This document shows positions 47,723 through 55,648 of a stretch of 64,000 nucleotides of DNA, one piece after another. The stretch lies in NCBI GenBank assembly GCA_014218215.1, contig CP043652.1:3410001-3474000 (forward strand), written 5' to 3'. The position numbers and the translations under genes are program-made. The notes beneath the pieces are model-generated. The model saw nothing but the letters and a program-made list of their open reading frames with translations. It had not been told where the DNA came from and ran no database searches. This DNA comes from Geodermatophilaceae bacterium NBWT11. Lineage in GTDB: Bacteria > Actinomycetota > Actinomycetes > Mycobacteriales > Geodermatophilaceae. How positions within the stretch are numbered: the first letter of the stretch is position 1; every line of letters starts with the position of its first letter.

Positions 47723-49059
47723 CGCACCGCGCCCTTGGTGGGACCGCCGTACTCCGGGTTGAGCTTGCCGGGGTTGAGCAGTCCGCGCGGGTCGGTGCGC
47801 TTCGCGGTCTCGACCGTGCGCTGGAGCTGGAAGTCCACGTTCCACTGGTGCGGGTCGTGCACCCCGACGCCGAGCTCGTTCAGCGCCAGGATGCCGGCGG
47901 CGACCTGCTCGGGGCTGCGGTAGACCCCGGCGAGCATGCCGATCGGCCCGGAGTTGCCGATCTCGCAGTGCAGCTGGCCGCCCTCGTAGACGGCCTCCAC
48001 CTCGGCGAGCCGGTCGATCAGCGCCGCCCCGCCCACCTCGAGGTGGAAGTAGACGCCGGGCGCGCTCTTCTGCAGCCACTCGATGGGGTGGTTGTAGCTG
48101 AGCACGCTGATCGCCAGCGGCACCTGCGGTCCCTCGCGGACGTCCTCGAGCCGCCCACCGGCGGCCTCGACCAGCTCGGTCGCCCGGGCCACGGTGCTCG
48201 CCTCGGCGATCACCCGGACGCTGGCCCGGCCCGCCGGGTACGCCGGGTCCTCGGGCAGGGCGGCGGTGATCACCGGGTTGTCCGCCGAGACCAGCCGCGG
48301 GGTCGGGGTCATCGCGCCCAGGTCGCGGAGCACCGACTGGGCCGAGGGGAAGTCCGGGAAGCTGGCGTAGACCCCGCGCCACTCCTGCAGCGGCTCCAGC
48401 CGCACGGTGGCCCGGGCGATCACCCCGGCGGTGCCGTAGTTGTGCACGTACTGCTGGGCCTCGTCGCCCTCGACGTGGTGCAGCTCGGGGGAGCCGTCGG
48501 CGTGCACCACGTCCAGCGCCGCCACGAAACCGGCGTCGTTGGTGCCGTGCACGATGCTGCCGGTGCCGCCCGACCCGCCGGCGAGGAAGCCGCCGAGCGA
48601 GGACTGCACCGTCGAGGGGTACATCCACAGCTGCTGACCGGTCGCCTGGGCGGCCCGCTCGCAGGTCACCATCGGTGCCCCGGCCTCGGCGGTCAGCCAG
48701 CCCTCGCCCACCTCGACGACCGCCCGGGCCCGGGACAGGTCGAGCACCAGCCCGCCGGACATCGGGATGCCCTGCCCGTAGTTGCCGGTGCCCTTGCCCC
48801 GCGGGGTGACCGGGACGCCGTGCCGGACGGCGGCGGCCACGGCCTGCCCGATCTGGGCGGCGTCGGTCGGGAACGCGACCACGTCGGCGACCCCGAGCGG
48901 CAGCAGCTCGCTGATGATCGGGCTCATCCGGGCGCCGTCGACCGAGGCGCGCTCGCGGGCCCGCAGCTCGGTGCTCACGTTGCGCTCGCCCAGCAGGTCG
49001 GTGAGCTCGGCCTCCAGGGCGGCGACGGCGGCAGGGCGCGTGGTGTCGGTGAGGGTCAC
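47719..49059 (-). CDS. FAD-binding oxidoreductase (glycolate oxidase/D-lactate dehydrogenase-like)
   Basis: 446 residues of the PCMH/VAO-type: FAD-binding VAFPTDAAQIGQAVAAAVRHGVPVTPRGKGTGNYGQ near residue 63, GGFLAGGSGGTGS near 155, and a C-terminal cap ending DPRGLLNPGKLNPEYGG. There is no second iron-sulfur subunit, so a direct oxidase or dehydrogenase for a 2-hydroxy acid or similar. Divergent from the reductase at 49151. Start GTG 49059. Confidence 0.88.
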   Translation of the reverse strand: MTLTDTTRPAAVAALEAELTDLLGERNVSTELRARERASVDGARMSPIISELLPLGVADVVAFPTDAAQIGQAVAAAVRHGVPVTPRGKGTGNYGQGIPMSGGLVLDLSRARAVVEVGEGWLTAEAGAPMVTCERAAQATGQQLWMYPSTVQSSLGGFLAGGSGGTGSIVHGTNDAGFVAALDVVHADGSPELHHVEGDEAQQYVHNYGTAGVIARATVRLEPLQEWRGVYASFPDFPSAQSVLRDLGAMTPTPRLVSADNPVITAALPEDPAYPAGRASVRVIAEASTVARATELVEAAGGRLEDVREGPQVPLAISVLSYNHPIEWLQKSAPGVYFHLEVGGAALIDRLAEVEAVYEGGQLHCEIGNSGPIGMLAGVYRSPEQVAAGILALNELGVGVHDPHQWNVDFQLQRTVETAKRTDPRGLLNPGKLNPEYGGPTKGAVR

Positions 49060-49150
49060 ACCGAGGATGGAAACGCGCGGCGGTTACGTCCGTGTGACCT
49101 CTTCGGGTCATCGGTGACCCGGGGGCTCCCGGGGTGCTTCCATCCGGCGC
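49060..49150. promoter_or_regulatory. Divergent promoter region with nested inverted repeats
   Basis: 91-bp spacer between the FAD oxidase and the VanB-type reductase. The outer pair GGATGGAA (49065-49072) and TTCCATCC (49138-49145) are exact reverse complements, each 5 bases from its gene's start. An inner TGACC-TCTTCG-GGTCA (49095-49110) resembles a GntR half-site pair, and a further GGTGACCC is close by. Candidate shared operator. Confidence 0.5.
49095..49110. promoter_or_regulatory. Candidate GntR-type operator
   Basis: TGACC and GGTCA around a 6-base centre, in the middle of the divergent spacer between the FAD oxidase and the VanB-type reductase genes. No GntR gene is in the window. 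Confidence 0.35.
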
Positions 49151-50116
49151 GTGAGCTTCTTCTCCGACGTCGAACGCGACCTCGTCGTGGCCGACCGCAC
49201 GCTGCTGGCCGACGGCGTGGTGGCCCTGGACCTCCGGTCGCACAACGGCCGCGACCTGCCCGCCTGGACCCCCGGTTCGCACCTGGACGTGCTGCTGCGC
49301 CCCGGCCTGGAACGGCAGTACTCGCTGTGCAGCGACCCCGCCGACCGCTCCCACTGGCGCATCGCGGTGCTCCGCGAGGCCGACGGCGGCGGCGGGTCGC
49401 TGGCCCTGCACGACGAGGTGGCGGTGGGCGACCGGCTGCGCATCCGCGGGCCGCGCAACCACTTCGCCTTCGAGGTCACCCCCGGCACCCGCTACCGGTT
49501 CGTCGCCGGCGGCATCGGCATCACCCCGCTGCTCGCGATGGTCACCGCGGCCGAGGCGGCGGGGGCCGACTGGGAGCTGGACTACGCCGGGCGGTCCCGG
49601 TCCTCGATGGCCTTCGCCGACGAGCTGGTCACCGCGCACCCCGACCGGGTCCGGCTGCACGCGGCCGACGAGGGCTCCCGGCTGGTCGTGGACACCCTGC
49701 TGGAGACCCCGCCGGCCGACACCGCCGTCTACGTGTGCGGCCCGACGAAGCTGCTGGACGCCGTCGAGGCCGCCGGTGCGGAGTGGCCGGCCGGCACGCT
49801 GCACGTCGAGCGGTTCGAGGCCAAGGAGTTCGGCGCCCCGGTGTGGCCCGGTGCCTTCGAGGTGGAGCTGGCGCTGACGGGGGAGACGGTGACGGTGGAG
49901 CCGGGCACCTCGGTGCTGGACGCCGTGGCCGGGGCGGGCGCCGTGGTGCTGTCCTCCTGCCGGGTGGGCACCTGCGGCACCTGCGAGACCCCGGTGCTGG
50001 AGGGCGCGGTCGAGCACCGCGACTCGGTGCTCAGCCCCGGCGAGCAGGCCGAGGACACGATGATGATGGTCTGCGTGTCCCGGGCGGCCGGCCCGCGCCT
50101 GGTGCTGGACCTCTGA
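49151..50116 (+). CDS. VanB-type (phthalate dioxygenase reductase) ferredoxin reductase
   Basis: 321 residues: flavin-binding domain with RQYSLCSDP near residue 57, NAD domain with FVAGGIGITPLLAMV near 118 and YVCGPTKLLDAV near 195, and C-terminal [2Fe-2S] ferredoxin with SSCRVGTCGTCETPV near 275. This is the electron supply of a two-component Rieske oxygenase; the only Rieske oxygenase in the window is at 59491-60567, 10 kb away in the same locus, so pairing is likely. Its stop overlaps the likely CTG start of the next gene. Confidence 0.9.
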   Translation: MSFFSDVERDLVVADRTLLADGVVALDLRSHNGRDLPAWTPGSHLDVLLRPGLERQYSLCSDPADRSHWRIAVLREADGGGGSLALHDEVAVGDRLRIRGPRNHFAFEVTPGTRYRFVAGGIGITPLLAMVTAAEAAGADWELDYAGRSRSSMAFADELVTAHPDRVRLHAADEGSRLVVDTLLETPPADTAVYVCGPTKLLDAVEAAGAEWPAGTLHVERFEAKEFGAPVWPGAFEVELALTGETVTVEPGTSVLDAVAGAGAVVLSSCRVGTCGTCETPVLEGAVEHRDSVLSPGEQAEDTMMMVCVSRAAGPRLVLDL

Positions 50117-51123
50117 GCGCGCCCGCGGGCGCCCCGGCCTGCCCGAAGGCGATGACCTTCGGGCCCTGCGGCGGGGTCACCGACGACGGCGGCTGCGAGG
50201 TGGGGCACGGGCCGTGCGCCTTCCTGCCCGTGCCGACCGTCCGGTGGCCCGGGGCGGCCCGGCCCCGCACCGGACCCGAACCGCACCTGCTCGCCCTCAT
50301 GCGCCAACGGCCGGTGGTGGTCGCCGACCTCCCCGCCGTCGCGCTCGACCGGGACTCCCTGGAGCGGGCCGCCGACCGGGTCGTCGGCCACGTCGACGCG
50401 GTGCTGCTCGGGGACCACGGGGCTGCCCGGGTGCAGTTCTCCCCGACCTACCGGGCCTCGCTCGTGCAGGCCCGCGGCCTGCCGGTGTGGCAGGGGCTGA
50501 ACTGCCGGGACCGCAACCGGGTGGCCCTGGAGGGCGAGCTCGCCGGGCTGGCCGACCTGGGCGTGGGCGCCGTGCACTGCGTGACCGGCGACCACACCGC
50601 GACCGGTGACCGGCCCGACGCCCAGCCGGTCTTCGACCTGGACTCCACCCAGCTGGCCGCCGCCGCCCGGGCCGCCGGGGTGCTGGTGTCGGTGGGGGAG
50701 ACCCCGCACGGACCACCGGCCGAGCGCCGACCGCACCGGCTGGTGGAGAAGGTGCGGGCCGGTGCCGACGTCTGCTTCGTCAACCACGCCGGCTCGGTCG
50801 AGGCACTGCGCTCCTTCGTCGAGCGGGCCACCGACGCCGGCGCCGACGTCCCCTTCGTGGCCTGCGTCGCGGTGGCGCTGGACCCCGGCTCGGCCGACCA
50901 GCTGCGCCGGTTCACCAGCCTCCGGCTGCCCGCGGGCCACCTGGCCGGCATCGAGTCCGCCCGCGACCCCCGCCGGGCCGGCATCGCCGCGGCCATCGCG
51001 CTCGCCGAGTCCTACCTGTCGGTCCCGGGGGTGCGCGGCGTCGACCTGTCCGGCGTCCCCACGCCCGGCGCCGAACTGACCACCGCCACGGCCCTGGCCG
51101 AGATCGGACGCGCTCTCACGTGA
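50113..51123 (+). CDS. Methylenetetrahydrofolate reductase-like protein with N-terminal Cys motif
   Basis: About 336 residues. It begins with CPKAMTFGPCGGVTDDGGCE (residues about 10-29), the end signature of the MTHFR C-terminal zinc-binding domain of corrinoid-system reductases. A TIM-barrel like MetF follows (GLNCRDRNRVALEGEL near 137, VHCVTGDHT near 155, PVFDLDSTQL near 177). The only start that keeps the Cys motif is CTG 50113, overlapping the previous stop as CTGA; the first canonical start, ATG 50152, would cut into it. Probably moves a one-carbon unit between oxidation states on folate. Confidence 0.75.
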   Translation: MSAPAGAPACPKAMTFGPCGGVTDDGGCEVGHGPCAFLPVPTVRWPGAARPRTGPEPHLLALMRQRPVVVADLPAVALDRDSLERAADRVVGHVDAVLLGDHGAARVQFSPTYRASLVQARGLPVWQGLNCRDRNRVALEGELAGLADLGVGAVHCVTGDHTATGDRPDAQPVFDLDSTQLAAAARAAGVLVSVGETPHGPPAERRPHRLVEKVRAGADVCFVNHAGSVEALRSFVERATDAGADVPFVACVAVALDPGSADQLRRFTSLRLPAGHLAGIESARDPRRAGIAAAIALAESYLSVPGVRGVDLSGVPTPGAELTTATALAEIGRALT

Positions 51124-52361
51124 CTCTCCTGCTCCAGTCGGTCACCGACCTCGACGGTCGGTTCCTCGACGTCCGGATCGACGGGGCCACCGTCGCCGAC
51201 GTCGCCCCCGCCGGCACGCTGGCCCCCCGGCCGGACGACGAGGTGCACGACCTCGCCGGGCACCACCTGCTGCCCGCCCCGGCCGAGCCGCACGCGCACC
51301 TGGACAAGGCGCTGACCAGCCACCGAGCGCCCAACGCCACCGGCGACCTGGCCGGGGCGATCGTCGCCATCCGGCAGATCAGCGAGGGCTTCACCCACGG
51401 GGACCTCGTCGACCGGGCCACCCGGGCGGCGTACGAGTACCTGGCCAACGGGACGACGGCGATCCGCACGCACGCCGACGTCGGGGCGCACGCGGGCACC
51501 CGGCACGCCCGTGCGCTCGTCGAGGTCCGCGAGGCCCTGGCCGGGCTCGTCGACGTGCAGGTGGTGGCCCTGGCCAGCGCGCCGTGGGCGCCGGGGGAGG
51601 CCGAGCTCAACGCCCGGCTGCTCGAGGAGGCCGTCGACCTGGGCGTGGACCTGGTCGGCGGGGCACCGCACATGTGGGCCGACCGGGCGGCCGGGCTCGA
51701 CCTGTCCTTCGGGGTCGCGCAGCGCCGCGGGCTGCCGCTGGACCTGCACACCGACGAGACGCTGGACCCCACCGCGCAGGGCCTGCTGCACCTGGCCCAG
51801 CGGGTGCGGTCCACCGGGTTCGCCCACGGCGCCACGGCCAGCCACTGCGTCTCCCTGGGCGTGCACCCGCTCGACGTCGCGCGGGCCACCGCCGCCGAGG
51901 TCGCCGCGGCCGGGGTCGGCGTCGTCGCGCTGCCGCAGACCAACCTGTACCTGCAGGGCCGGGACGCACCGGTGGCGACCCCGCGCGGGCTGACCGCCGT
52001 CCGCGCGCTGCTCGAGGCCGGGGCCACGGTCGGTGCCGGCGGGGACAACCTGCGCGACCCGTTCAACCCGATGGGCCGGGCCGACGCCACCGAGGCCGCC
52101 TCGCTGCTGGTCACCTCCGGTCACCTGTCCACCCGGGAGGCGTGGGACGCGGTGTCGGCCGGGGCCCGCCGGTGCATGGGGCTGCCCGTGCCGGCGGTCG
52201 CGGTCGGGGCCGCGGCGGAGTTCGTGGCGATCGCCGCGGAGAGCCTGGACGCCGCCGTCGCCGGCGCCGGCACCGCCCGGGTCGTGCTGTCCCGTGGCCG
52301 GGTCGTGGCCAGCACGCAGGTGCAGCGCGTGGTCACGGGGCGTGCCGTGTCCCAGTCGTGA
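51120..52361 (+). CDS. Cytosine deaminase-family amidohydrolase
   Basis: 413 residues with metal ligands EPHAHLDKAL near residue 57, LDLHTDET near 210, HGATASHCVSLG near 241 and GGDNLRDPFNPMG near 304, so an active metal site is expected. Family members deaminate or hydrolyse cytosine, creatinine, s-triazines or pterins; the substrate here is unknown. The GTG at 51120 overlaps the stop of the preceding gene (GTGA), so it is coupled to it, and the ABC transporter follows. Confidence 0.85.
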   Translation: MTLLLQSVTDLDGRFLDVRIDGATVADVAPAGTLAPRPDDEVHDLAGHHLLPAPAEPHAHLDKALTSHRAPNATGDLAGAIVAIRQISEGFTHGDLVDRATRAAYEYLANGTTAIRTHADVGAHAGTRHARALVEVREALAGLVDVQVVALASAPWAPGEAELNARLLEEAVDLGVDLVGGAPHMWADRAAGLDLSFGVAQRRGLPLDLHTDETLDPTAQGLLHLAQRVRSTGFAHGATASHCVSLGVHPLDVARATAAEVAAAGVGVVALPQTNLYLQGRDAPVATPRGLTAVRALLEAGATVGAGGDNLRDPFNPMGRADATEAASLLVTSGHLSTREAWDAVSAGARRCMGLPVPAVAVGAAAEFVAIAAESLDAAVAGAGTARVVLSRGRVVASTQVQRVVTGRAVSQS

Positions 52362-52478
52362 CGAACCGGTCGGCTGCGTTCACCGATGGCACACGCAGGC
52401 GAAACAGACCCACCGGAAGGTGACGTCGTCGGCCGGACACCCGGTCGAGCCACCGACACCGAGCCCCCGGAGGTGCCC

Positions 52479-53267
52479 GTGAGCGCACCCGCGCCCACCC
52501 TGTCGTCCGCCCGCCCCGCGACGGGCCAGCCCGGTGACCTGGTGCTGCGGTTCCGCGACGTCGCCAAGGCCTTCCCCGACGGCACCGTCGCGCTGGAGGG
52601 CGTCGACCTCGACGTCCGCCGCGGCGACTTCGTCACCGTCGTCGGCCCCTCGGGCTGCGGGAAGTCGACGCTGCTGCGGATCGCGTCGGGGCTGTCCCCG
52701 GCCACCGCCGGCACCTCCCAGGTCGACGCCGAGCGGATCGGGTACGTCTTCCAGGACGCCACGCTGCTGCCCTGGCGCAGCGTGAAGAAGAACGTGGAGC
52801 TGCTCGCCGAGCTGCACGGGATGAGCAAGACCGCCACGAACCAGGCCGCCATGGACGCCATCGAGCTGGTCGGCCTGCGCGGGCACGAGAAGAAGCTCCC
52901 GCGGGCGCTGTCGGGCGGCATGAAGATGCGCGCCTCGCTGGCCCGCTCGCTGACCCTGGACCCCGACCTCTTCCTCTTCGACGAGCCCTTCGGTGCCCTG
53001 GACGAGATCACCCGCGAACGCCTCAACGACGAGCTGATCCGGCTCTTCGCGGCCAAGGGCTTCGGCGCGCTGTTCATCACCCACTCGGTCAGCGAGGCCG
53101 TCTACATGTCGACCAAGGTGCTGGTCATGTCCGGCCGGCCGGGCCACATCGTGGAGTCCTTCGACGTCCCGTTCGGCCCCGAGCGCACCCCCGAGCTGCG
53201 CTTCACCCCGGAGTTCGCCGCGCTGGCCGGCGAGGTCTCCCACGCCCTCCGCGAGGGCCACTCGTGA
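52479..53267 (+). CDS. NitT/TauT-type ABC transporter, ATP-binding subunit
   Basis: 262 residues. Walker A GPSGCGKST near residue 58, Q-loop YVFQDATLLPW near 90, signature LSGGMKMRASLARSL near 143, Walker B LFLFDEPFGALDE near 165 and an H-loop (FITHSVSEAVY) near 198. GTG 52479 is chosen because GGAGGTG precedes it; ATG 52386 would add 31 Pro/Glu-rich residues. Overlaps the permease start by 4 bases. Confidence 0.92.
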   Translation: MSAPAPTLSSARPATGQPGDLVLRFRDVAKAFPDGTVALEGVDLDVRRGDFVTVVGPSGCGKSTLLRIASGLSPATAGTSQVDAERIGYVFQDATLLPWRSVKKNVELLAELHGMSKTATNQAAMDAIELVGLRGHEKKLPRALSGGMKMRASLARSLTLDPDLFLFDEPFGALDEITRERLNDELIRLFAAKGFGALFITHSVSEAVYMSTKVLVMSGRPGHIVESFDVPFGPERTPELRFTPEFAALAGEVSHALREGHS

Positions 53268-54187
53268 CCACCACCGCGCACCCTGCCGAGGAGACCCTCG
53301 TGACCACCACGGTCGACACCCCGCCCGCCGCGCCGACCGCGGACCCGGTGCTCACCGGCGCCGGCACCGCGCCCCTGGTCAAGCGCCGCGGCAAGGGCCG
53401 CAAGCGGGTCACCGACTCCCTGCTGCCGATCGCGGTCTTCCTGGGCCTGATAGCCGTCTGGTACGCCATCACCTACCTGGTGCTGGACCCCAACCGGCGC
53501 TTCCTCATGCCCGCCCCGCACACGATCGTCACCGACGCCCTGTTCGACGGCCCGACGATGGACAAGATCCTCCCGGCGCTGGGCCGGTCGATCGTGGTGA
53601 CCTTCACCGGCCTGGCGATCGCGATCGTCATCGGCATGGTCTGGGCGATCGCCATGAGCCAGAGCCGGCCGATCGAGCGTTCGCTGTTCCCCTACGCGGT
53701 CGCCCTGCAGTGCATCCCGATCCTCGCCCTGGTGCCGCTGATCGGGTTCTGGTTCGGCTACGACTTCCCGTCCCGGGTGATCGTCTGCGTGATGATCGCG
53801 CTGTTCCCGATCGTGTCGAACACGCTGTTCGGCATCCAGTCGGTGGACCGCGGCATGCACGAGCTGTTCACCCTGCACAACGCCAGCCGGACGACGCGGC
53901 TGCTCAAGCTGGAGCTCCCGGCCGCCATGCCGGCCATCTTCGCCGGCTTCCGGATCTCCGCCGGGCTGTCGGTGGTGGGCGCGATCGTGGGCGACCTGTT
54001 CTTCAAGCAGGGCGACCCCGGGCTGGGGATCCTGCTGGACAACTTCCGCGCCCGGCTCCAGGGCCAGGAGCTCTTCCTCACGATCATCATCACCGCGGCC
54101 CTCGGGTTCGCCGTCTTCGGCCTCTTCGGCTGGCTGGCCAAGGTCGCCGTCGGGCGCTGGTACGACCAGTCCCGCGACGCCGGCTGA
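53264..54187 (+). CDS. NitT/TauT-type ABC transporter, permease
   Basis: 307 residues; a 45-residue basic/Pro-rich cytoplasmic start, then six membrane segments with the permease EAA loop LELPAAMPAIFAGFRISAGLSVVGAIVGDLFF near residue 220. The GTG at 53264 overlaps the ATPase stop. Members of the family import nitrate, taurine, sulfonates, pyrimidine precursors and similar small compounds; the ligand is not predictable. Confidence 0.92.
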   Translation: MTTTAHPAEETLVTTTVDTPPAAPTADPVLTGAGTAPLVKRRGKGRKRVTDSLLPIAVFLGLIAVWYAITYLVLDPNRRFLMPAPHTIVTDALFDGPTMDKILPALGRSIVVTFTGLAIAIVIGMVWAIAMSQSRPIERSLFPYAVALQCIPILALVPLIGFWFGYDFPSRVIVCVMIALFPIVSNTLFGIQSVDRGMHELFTLHNASRTTRLLKLELPAAMPAIFAGFRISAGLSVVGAIVGDLFFKQGDPGLGILLDNFRARLQGQELFLTIIITAALGFAVFGLFGWLAKVAVGRWYDQSRDAG

Positions 54188-54358
54188 CGCACCCCCCTCC
54201 ACGCCCGACCCGGAGCCACCCCCGGTGGCCCCGGTGGTCGGTGCTGTCCAGCACCACCCGCACCACCCCCGCACCACCGGGTCCGCGCACCGCCGCCGGC
54301 CCCGACACGACCCCCCGATCCTGAGGGGCCGTGCCTCTCCCCACCCCTAGGAGCACGT

Positions 54359-55531
54359 GTGCGCATCACCCGGACCACGTCGGCCCTCGCGGCCACGACC
54401 GTGCTGGCCCTCTCCCTCGCCGCGTGCGGCGGTGGCGACAGCGACACCGCCTCGGCCGGCCCCTCGGGCGAGGTCGGCGCCAACGACCTCTCCGACGTCT
54501 GCCCGGCCAACGTCGTCGTCCAGACCGACTGGAACCCCGAGGCCGAGCACGGGGGCCTCTACGAGTCCCTCGGTGACGACTACGTGGTCGACGCCGGCAG
54601 CAAGATCGTCAGCGGCACCCTCATCGACTCCGAGGGCGAGAGCACCGGCGTCACCCTGGAGATCCGGGCCGGCGGCCCCGCCATCGGCTTCCAGACCGTG
54701 ACGGCGCAGATGTACACCGACACCGACATCAACCTGGGCTACATCGCCACCGACGAGGCCATCCAGCTCTCGGACACCCAGCCCACCACCGCGGTGCTGG
54801 CCCCGCTGGAGATCTCCCCGACCATGATCATGTGGGACCCGGAGACCTACCCCGACGTCACCTCCATCGAGGACCTCGGTGCCGCCGGCACCACGGTGCG
54901 CTACTTCGAGGGCTCGGCCTACATGGCCTACCTCACCGGTGCCGGCATCCTGAACGCCGACCAGGTCGACGGCTCCTACGACGGCACCCCGGCCGGCTTC
55001 GTCGCCGCCGCCGGTGAGGTCGCCCAGCAGGGCTTCGCCTCCGCCGAGCCCTACGTCTACGAGAACGAGGTCGAGGCCTGGGGCCGGGCGGTGGACTACC
55101 AGCTCGTCTACGACGCCGGTTTCCAGCCCTACCAGTCCTCCATCTCGGTCCGCTCGGACGACCTGGACGGCATGAGCGACTGCCTCTCCGAGCTCGTCCC
55201 GCTCATGCAGCAGGCCGACGTGGACTACCTCGAGGACCCGGCTCGGGTGAACGACATCATCTTCGACCTGGTGGAGCAGTACGACACCGGCTGGGTCTAC
55301 ACCCAGGGCGTGGCCGACTACTCGGTGGAGACGCAGAAGGAGCTCGGTCTGGTCGGCAATGGCCCGGACGACACCCACGGCAACTTCGACACCGACCGCG
55401 TGGACACCCTGATCGAGCAGACGACGCCGATCTTCACCGAGCAGGGCACGCCCCCGCTGGACGGCATCACCGCCGACGACCTCGTCACCAACGAGTTCAT
55501 CGACGACTCCATCGGCGTCCCCGCCAGCTGA
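54359..55531 (+). CDS. ABC transporter substrate-binding lipoprotein
   Basis: 390 residues: signal peptide with lipobox LSLAAC ending at Cys about 22, then an NMT1/THI5/SsuA-like two-lobe fold (VVVQTDWNPEAEHGGLYESLG near 51, GYIATDEAIQLSDTQPTTAVLAP near 125, STKYFEGSAYM-like VRYFEGSAYM near 180). Precedes an amidase by 117 bases. Two acidic patches and Trp/Tyr residues at lobe edges suggest a polar heterocyclic ligand, but this is a guess. GTG 54359 follows AGGAG. Confidence 0.9.
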   Translation: MRITRTTSALAATTVLALSLAACGGGDSDTASAGPSGEVGANDLSDVCPANVVVQTDWNPEAEHGGLYESLGDDYVVDAGSKIVSGTLIDSEGESTGVTLEIRAGGPAIGFQTVTAQMYTDTDINLGYIATDEAIQLSDTQPTTAVLAPLEISPTMIMWDPETYPDVTSIEDLGAAGTTVRYFEGSAYMAYLTGAGILNADQVDGSYDGTPAGFVAAAGEVAQQGFASAEPYVYENEVEAWGRAVDYQLVYDAGFQPYQSSISVRSDDLDGMSDCLSELVPLMQQADVDYLEDPARVNDIIFDLVEQYDTGWVYTQGVADYSVETQKELGLVGNGPDDTHGNFDTDRVDTLIEQTTPIFTEQGTPPLDGITADDLVTNEFIDDSIGVPAS

Positions 55532-55547
55532 CCCCCCCCCGGACGAC

Positions 55548-55588
55548 AAGCGCCCTTCTCGTCAGCCCCGCTGACGAGAAGGGCGCTT
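55548..55588. terminator. Perfect 19-bp stem-loop with nested repeats
   Basis: Arms 55548-55566 and 55570-55588 pair without mismatch around a 3-base CCC loop. The right arm plus following bases also forms its own hairpin, ACGAGAAG (55574-55581) with CTTCTCGT (55586-55593), so alternative folds exist. It lies 17 bases past the substrate-binding protein stop and 60 bases before the amidase; probably a terminator or attenuator. Confidence 0.85.
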
Positions 55589-55648
55589 CTCGTCGGGTAC
55601 GGCCCCGCCAGCGACCGGTCACGACCCGGGAGCCCCCCGGAGACAGGA

